From positions 1 through 35,288 of the forward strand of contig NZ_CAJYMO010000215.1 of NCBI RefSeq assembly GCF_913776365.1: 35,288 bases of DNA. The letters are read 5' to 3'. The notes under the pieces are model-generated. The model was not told where the DNA came from, did not search any database, and saw only the letters and a list, made by a program, of their open reading frames with translations. The first letter of the stretch is position 1; every line of letters starts with the position of its first letter. Positions 31,946-35,288 of the stretch are shown here, piece after piece. A program made the translations under genes and the position numbers. Source of the DNA: an uncultured Chryseobacterium sp. Its GTDB lineage: Bacteria > Bacteroidota > Bacteroidia > Flavobacteriales > Weeksellaceae.

Positions 31946-32929
31946 TTATCCGTGCAGCTGTTTCCAGATCGCGTCTTTCAGTTCCGTAAGCCCTTCGCCG
32001 GTAACACCGGAAAAGAAGAGCGGCTGCTTATTTTCCGGGAATTCGGCGGAGATTTCTTTTTTCAGCTCGTCATCCAGAAGATCGGATTTTGAAATTGAAA
32101 TGATAAAATCCTTATCCAGCAGTTCAGGGTTGTATTCTTTCAGCTCATTTTCAAGGATTTTAAATTCCTGGAAATGGTCTTCCGAATCAGAAGGAATGAG
32201 GAAAAGCAGAATGGAATTTCTCTCGATATGCCTCAGGAAACGGTGTCCCAGGCCTTTGCCTTCTGCTGCCCCTTCGATGATCCCCGGGATATCGGCCATC
32301 ACGAAGGATTTATAGTTCCTGTAATCCACGATTCCCAGGTTCGGAGTCAGTGTCGTAAAGGCATAATTGGCAATTTTCGGTTTAGCGGCCGAAACAGAAG
32401 CCAGCAGGGTGGATTTCCCGGCATTCGGGAATCCTACCAGCCCCACATCGGCAAGGATCTTCAGTTCGAAGACCACATAGCCTTCCTGTCCGTCCATTCC
32501 GGGCTGGGCAAATCTCGGGGTCTGGTTGGTGGAGGATTTGAAATGTTCGTTTCCTTTTCCGCCCATTCCGCCTTCCATCAGGATGATTTCCTGGCCGTCT
32601 TCCATAATTTCACCAATGATTTCGCCGTCTTCATTTTTGGCAATGGTCCCGATCGGGACTTCAATATACACATCGGCTCCGTAAGCTCCGGTAAGCTGGT
32701 TTTTACCGCCGTTTTCCCCGCGCTCTGCCTTTACGTGACGCGTATAACGCAGAGGAAGCAGAGTCCACTCATTGGCATTTCCTTTCATGATGACGTGGCC
32801 GCCACGGCCTCCGTCGCCTCCGTCAGGTCCGCCTTTGGGAATATATTTTTCACGGCGGAGATGCGCAGAACCTGCTCCTCCGTGCCCGCTTTTACAATGA
32901 ATCTTTACGTAATCTACAAAATTTGACAT
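31946..32929 (-). CDS. obg: Obg/CgtA GTPase
   Basis: This 327-residue GTPase has the glycine-rich Obg fold at the N-terminus ([29 protein letters not shown], quoted here only in part) and a G domain with P-loop GFPNAGKST at 166-174, DIPGII as G3, and SKSD as G4. Obg binds the large ribosomal subunit and is essential in most bacteria for ribosome assembly and stress control. It is at the end of the hpt-adk-obg cluster. No C-terminal OCT domain is present, as is common in Bacteroidota. Confidence 0.95.
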   Translation of the reverse strand: MSNFVDYVKIHCKSGHGGAGSAHLRREKYIPKGGPDGGDGGRGGHVIMKGNANEWTLLPLRYTRHVKAERGENGGKNQLTGAYGADVYIEVPIGTIAKNEDGEIIGEIMEDGQEIILMEGGMGGKGNEHFKSSTNQTPRFAQPGMDGQEGYVVFELKILADVGLVGFPNAGKSTLLASVSAAKPKIANYAFTTLTPNLGIVDYRNYKSFVMADIPGIIEGAAEGKGLGHRFLRHIERNSILLFLIPSDSEDHFQEFKILENELKEYNPELLDKDFIISISKSDLLDDELKKEISAEFPENKQPLFFSGVTGEGLTELKDAIWKQLHG

Positions 32930-33010
32930 TTCTTATAATTATGAGTTATGAGTTATGAAGCATGAGCTATGAATTGTAAAAACTTATAACTCATCACCCA
33001 TAACTTTTAA
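32930..33010. repeat. inverted repeat between adk and obg
   Basis: ATGAGTTAT copies (near 32941-32960) face ATAACTCAT (near 32985-32994) and a later CATAACTTTTAA. The region can fold into a hairpin. It resembles dispersed intergenic repeats and holds no gene. Confidence 0.5.
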
Positions 33011-33589
33011 CTATTTTACTTTTTCTACTTCAGCGAAAAGCTTTTCGGCGATTTCATTAATGTCGCCGACACCGTTGATCTCCACATATTTGCCCTGCTG
33101 CTTGTACAGCTCGGCAACTTCTGCTGTTTTTGCGTAGTATTCTTTTATTCTGTTCCGGATGATCTCCACATTGCTGTCATCTGATCTTCCGCTGATTTCT
33201 CCTCTTTTCAGCAGTCTTTCTTCCAAAATAGAATCTTCAACCACTAAGGAAAGACAAACGTCAATCTCGTCATTCAGCTCTTCTTTTACAATTTTTTCCA
33301 GCGCTTCCGTCTGAACAGCCGTTCTCGGGTACCCATCGAAAATAAATCCTGCTGCCTCGGTCGGCTTCCTGATGTCATCAATCAGCATATCGGTGGTTAC
33401 CTGATCCGGGACCAATTCTCCTTTATCGATATAGGATTTGGCCAGTTTACCGAGCTCGGTGTCATTTTTCATGTTGAATCTGAAAAGGTCACCCGTTGAG
33501 ATCTGCTTCAGGTTGAATTTCTCAATCAGGTTTTGCGCTTGTGTACCTTTTCCGCTTCCCGGAGGGCCGAACAGAACAATGTTTATCAT
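33011..33589 (-). CDS. adk: adenylate kinase
   Basis: This 192-residue enzyme converts ATP and AMP to two ADP. It has the P-loop GPPGSGKGTQ at residues 8-17, the AMP-binding region QISTGDLFR, the FDGYPRTAVQTEAL segment and the RxxxR of the LID border. It is the short type without an inserted zinc-LID. It sits between hpt and obg, an arrangement common in flavobacteria. Confidence 0.96.
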   Translation of the reverse strand: MINIVLFGPPGSGKGTQAQNLIEKFNLKQISTGDLFRFNMKNDTELGKLAKSYIDKGELVPDQVTTDMLIDDIRKPTEAAGFIFDGYPRTAVQTEALEKIVKEELNDEIDVCLSLVVEDSILEERLLKRGEISGRSDDSNVEIIRNRIKEYYAKTAEVAELYKQQGKYVEINGVGDINEIAEKLFAEVEKVK

Positions 33590-33743
33590 AATGGTTTAGG
33601 GCTTCCGGCAATTGGCGGCTGGCTTCCGGCTTTTACCGTCAGCGTATTTGCTTCTGCCTTTAGCATTTTTAAGTTATTATTAAATTTATTTCTATATTTT
33701 TACTTTGTAAGCTAAAAGCTATCAGCCAATAGCCAACAGCATC
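33590..33743. repeat. intergenic spacer with short repeats
   Basis: GGCTTCCGGC occurs twice close together (near 33601-33640), and GCCAATAGCCAA follows near 33724. Nothing else is recognisable and no exact promoter box is present, so adk is probably read from upstream. Confidence 0.35.
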
Positions 33744-34298
33744 TTAATGGTTGATCTGTCCGTCTTCCAGCTGGTAGAGGTTCGGGAGGTTTCTTCCCAA
33801 TTCATCGTAATCCAGTCCGTAGCCGAGAACAAATTTATTGGGGATTTCCTTCCCGATATAATCCAGTTTGAAATCTTTCTTGTATACTTCCGGCTTCAAT
33901 AAGAATGATGCGATCTTTACGGATTTCGGACGCTGGGTCTCGTTAAAATATTTGAACAGGCTTTCCACGGTATTTCCCGTATCCACAATATCTTCCACCA
34001 GGATGATATGACGGTCTTTTACATCTTTGGTCAGCTCCATTTTCTGGTACACAATACCGGTAGATTCCGTCCCTGCATAGGAGCTCATCTGGATAAAGGC
34101 GATCTCACAAGGCCCGGGATAATGCTTCAGCAGGTCTGAAAAGAACATAATGACTCCGTTCAGTACCCCGATAAAAACAGGAACCTCGTCCTTGTAGTCT
34201 TCATAAATATTTAAAGCTGTTGCTTTTACAATCTCCTGAATTTCGGCATCCTCTAAATAAGGAACAAAAGTTTTGTCGTGAACTTTAATACTCTCCAT
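33744..34298 (-). CDS. hpt: hypoxanthine phosphoribosyltransferase
   Basis: This 184-residue purine-salvage enzyme adds the ribose-phosphate of PRPP to hypoxanthine or guanine. The PRPP-binding signature is HIILVEDIVDTGNTV; the FIGVLNGVIMFFSDLL segment is the usual first loop, and VLGYGLDYDELGRNLP is the C-terminal nucleobase region. The start is the ATG at 34296-34298, close to a good promoter box. A longer frame to 34442 has no support. It heads the hpt-adk-obg cluster. Confidence 0.95.
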   Translation of the reverse strand: MESIKVHDKTFVPYLEDAEIQEIVKATALNIYEDYKDEVPVFIGVLNGVIMFFSDLLKHYPGPCEIAFIQMSSYAGTESTGIVYQKMELTKDVKDRHIILVEDIVDTGNTVESLFKYFNETQRPKSVKIASFLLKPEVYKKDFKLDYIGKEIPNKFVLGYGLDYDELGRNLPNLYQLEDGQINH

Positions 34299-34316
34299 AA
34301 AAATTTTAGTAGTCGG

Positions 34317-34324
34317 CAAAGTTA
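34317..34324 (-). promoter_or_regulatory. promoter -7 box of the hpt-adk-obg cluster
   Basis: TAACTTTG on the minus strand matches TAnnTTTG exactly, 18 nt before the hpt ATG. It fixes the hpt start and excludes the longer ORF. Confidence 0.7.
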
Positions 34325-34750
34325 CGGATTTTTGATGAAAGTTTTCATGAGCCGGAAACAAGAGTGGGGAATGGTGAATTTTGCTTTGCAGGTGAATGGT
34401 GAATTTATACTTAGGGTTACTATTGGGAAAACGCAACGGCACGAAGGGTTTTGCCCGCTTTATGGGGGATAAGGCGCAACGATTTTATCAGAGATAAAAT
34501 GGAATACTGCCTATTGTATTGTACTACCGATGCCTGTAAAGCAGTCTATGGAGCGGCATGAAAATTTGGCTTTGCCGAATTCTTTGCGCCTTATACCAAA
34601 GCCTTTCCCGATATTCTTTTCGGCTTCGCGTTTTTCCAACCATCCTAATCACAAGTCTTGAGCAGATAGGCTTAACGGAAATTCCCCTCCGGTTTTGGAG
34701 GGGTGGCGAAAATTCTAAGAATTTTTGACGGGGTGGTTCGGGAGGTGAAT
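34325..34750. repeat. gene-free repeat region with hairpins
   Basis: It contains ATTTTATC-AGA-GATAAAAT (34482-34500), a perfect 8-bp hairpin, and CCCCTCC (34684-34690) paired with GGAGGGG (34697-34703), followed by a GGCGAAAATTCTAAGAATT and GACGGGGTGGT run. The latter pattern is a dispersed intergenic repeat I recall from Chryseobacterium. Fragments of the tandem repeat (GTGAATGGTGAATTT) also occur near 34385-34400. ORFs in this stretch look spurious. Confidence 0.55.
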
Positions 34751-35180
34751 AGTGAATGGTGAATTTCGTTCTGCGGGTCAATTTTGCTCTGCAAGTGAAT
34801 TTAAGACTGAACTGAAATTAACCATTCACCCGCAGGAGTTGACCATTGACAAAAAGTGAATGGTGAATTTCGCTCTGCGGGTCAATTTTGCTCCGCAAGT
34901 GAATTTTCAGGCTGAACTGAAATTGACCATTCACCCGCAGGCATTGACCATTGACAAAAAGTGAATGGTGAATTTCGCTCTGCGGGTCAATTTTGCTCCG
35001 CAAGTGAATTTTCAGGCTGAACTGAAATTAACCATTCACCCGCAGACATTGACCATTGACAAAAAGTGAATGGTGAATTTCGCTCCGCGGGTCAATTTTG
35101 CTCTGCAAGTGAATTTACGACTGAACTGAGATTGACCATTCACCAGCGCAGCGGATTGACCCGAAGGAATTGACTATTGA
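34751..35180. repeat. four tandem copies of a 104-105 bp unit
   Basis: Units begin at 34751, 34855, 34960 and 35065 with AGTGAATGGTGAATTTCG; the first is 104 bp, the next two are 105 bp, and the fourth diverges at its end. Each unit holds GTGAATGGT and, about 60 bp on, its reverse complement ACCATTCAC, as well as CTGCGGGT and ACCCGCAG, so every unit can fold into a long imperfect hairpin. Copies differ by a few substitutions. Short ORFs across them are translation of the repeat, not genes. Confidence 0.8.
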
Positions 35181-35288
35181 CTTTGAGGACACTGCCAAAA
35201 CGGGGTCTGCCGGCATAGCCCCGATTGCCGCGGCATCCTTTTTTTGAAGCGGGAAAAGCCAGGCAAAAAAAGATACAGCAGAAAGCGG
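35181..35288. other. window end, no gene assigned
   Basis: GC-rich sequence with GCCGGCATAGCCCCG and a TTTTTTT run. A minus-strand frame is open through it, but it extends into the repeat units and looks non-coding. It could be another dispersed repeat or the edge of a gene beyond the window. Confidence 0.3.

Noticed and set aside
32174..32926. Plus-strand ORF of 250 codons opposite obg
   Set aside because: It is the antisense of the Obg coding sequence and shows no protein-like motif.
34524..35003. Short minus-strand ORFs in the repeat field
   Set aside because: They translate hairpin and tandem-repeat DNA, and the same phrases recur because the DNA is repeated, not because a protein is conserved.
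34751..35180. CRISPR array
   Set aside because: The whole 104-105 bp unit repeats with no short constant repeat separating unique spacers, and no cas gene is in the window.

Overview
This window reads as a chromosomal segment of a flavobacterium (Bacteroidota, Weeksellaceae; Chryseobacterium-like). The evidence is the family-level gene content (GSCFA-domain protein, DUF4269, DUF6438, hpt-adk-obg cluster, two DEAD-box helicases), repeated TAnnTTTG promoter boxes placed just ahead of genes, weak Shine-Dalgarno signals, and AT-rich intergenic repeats. The genus is inferred from the overall look, not from a marker gene. REGION 1 (about 1-10510) is an accessory island, visibly AT-richer than the rest and abutting the 3' end of a tRNA-Arg gene. 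From left to right it holds: the start of an unknown minus-strand gene; a plus-strand pair made of a small lamin-tail-like protein and a 773-residue ABC/OLD-like ATPase with a C-terminal HEPN-type RNxxxH motif; a convergent, complete type II CBASS anti-phage operon (Cap4 nuclease-SAVED effector, CD-NTase, Cap2 E1-E2 fusion, Cap3 JAMM protease); two small ORFs; and a large serine recombinase broken by one in-frame TGA. The recombinase frame runs on through the tRNA operon terminator and antisense through tRNA-Arg, so the island probably entered at this tRNA. REGION 2 (10511-10881) is a three-tRNA operon on the minus strand (Ser-GCT, Pro-TGG, Arg-TCT) with a near-perfect Bacteroidota promoter and an intrinsic terminator. 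REGION 3 (10904-19000) is core metabolism and envelope: a lipoprotein amidase, aspartate ammonia-lyase, then a small surface-polysaccharide group (family 2 glycosyltransferase, a GT-B-like protein, a flippase and an FkbM methyltransferase) and a DUF2461 protein. REGION 4 (19127-24205) has a DeaD-like RNA helicase, a DUF47/PiT phosphate-uptake pair and a secreted protein with a long leader. REGION 5 (24244-29024) is a six-gene same-strand run (polyprenyl synthase, membrane protein, GSCFA, DUF4269, TatD, methyltransferase) closed by a strong bidirectional terminator. REGION 6 (28995-34324) is RhlE helicase, a DUF6438 lipoprotein, a zinc-ribbon methyltransferase and the hpt-adk-obg housekeeping cluster. 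REGION 7 (34325-35288) is a gene-free repeat field with four tandem copies of a 104-105 bp unit, each with internal inverted repeats. The most notable content is the CBASS operon, which is well supported, and beside it the lamin-tail/ATPase-HEPN pair, which I do not recognise as a named defence system and consider the best candidate for an undescribed one.
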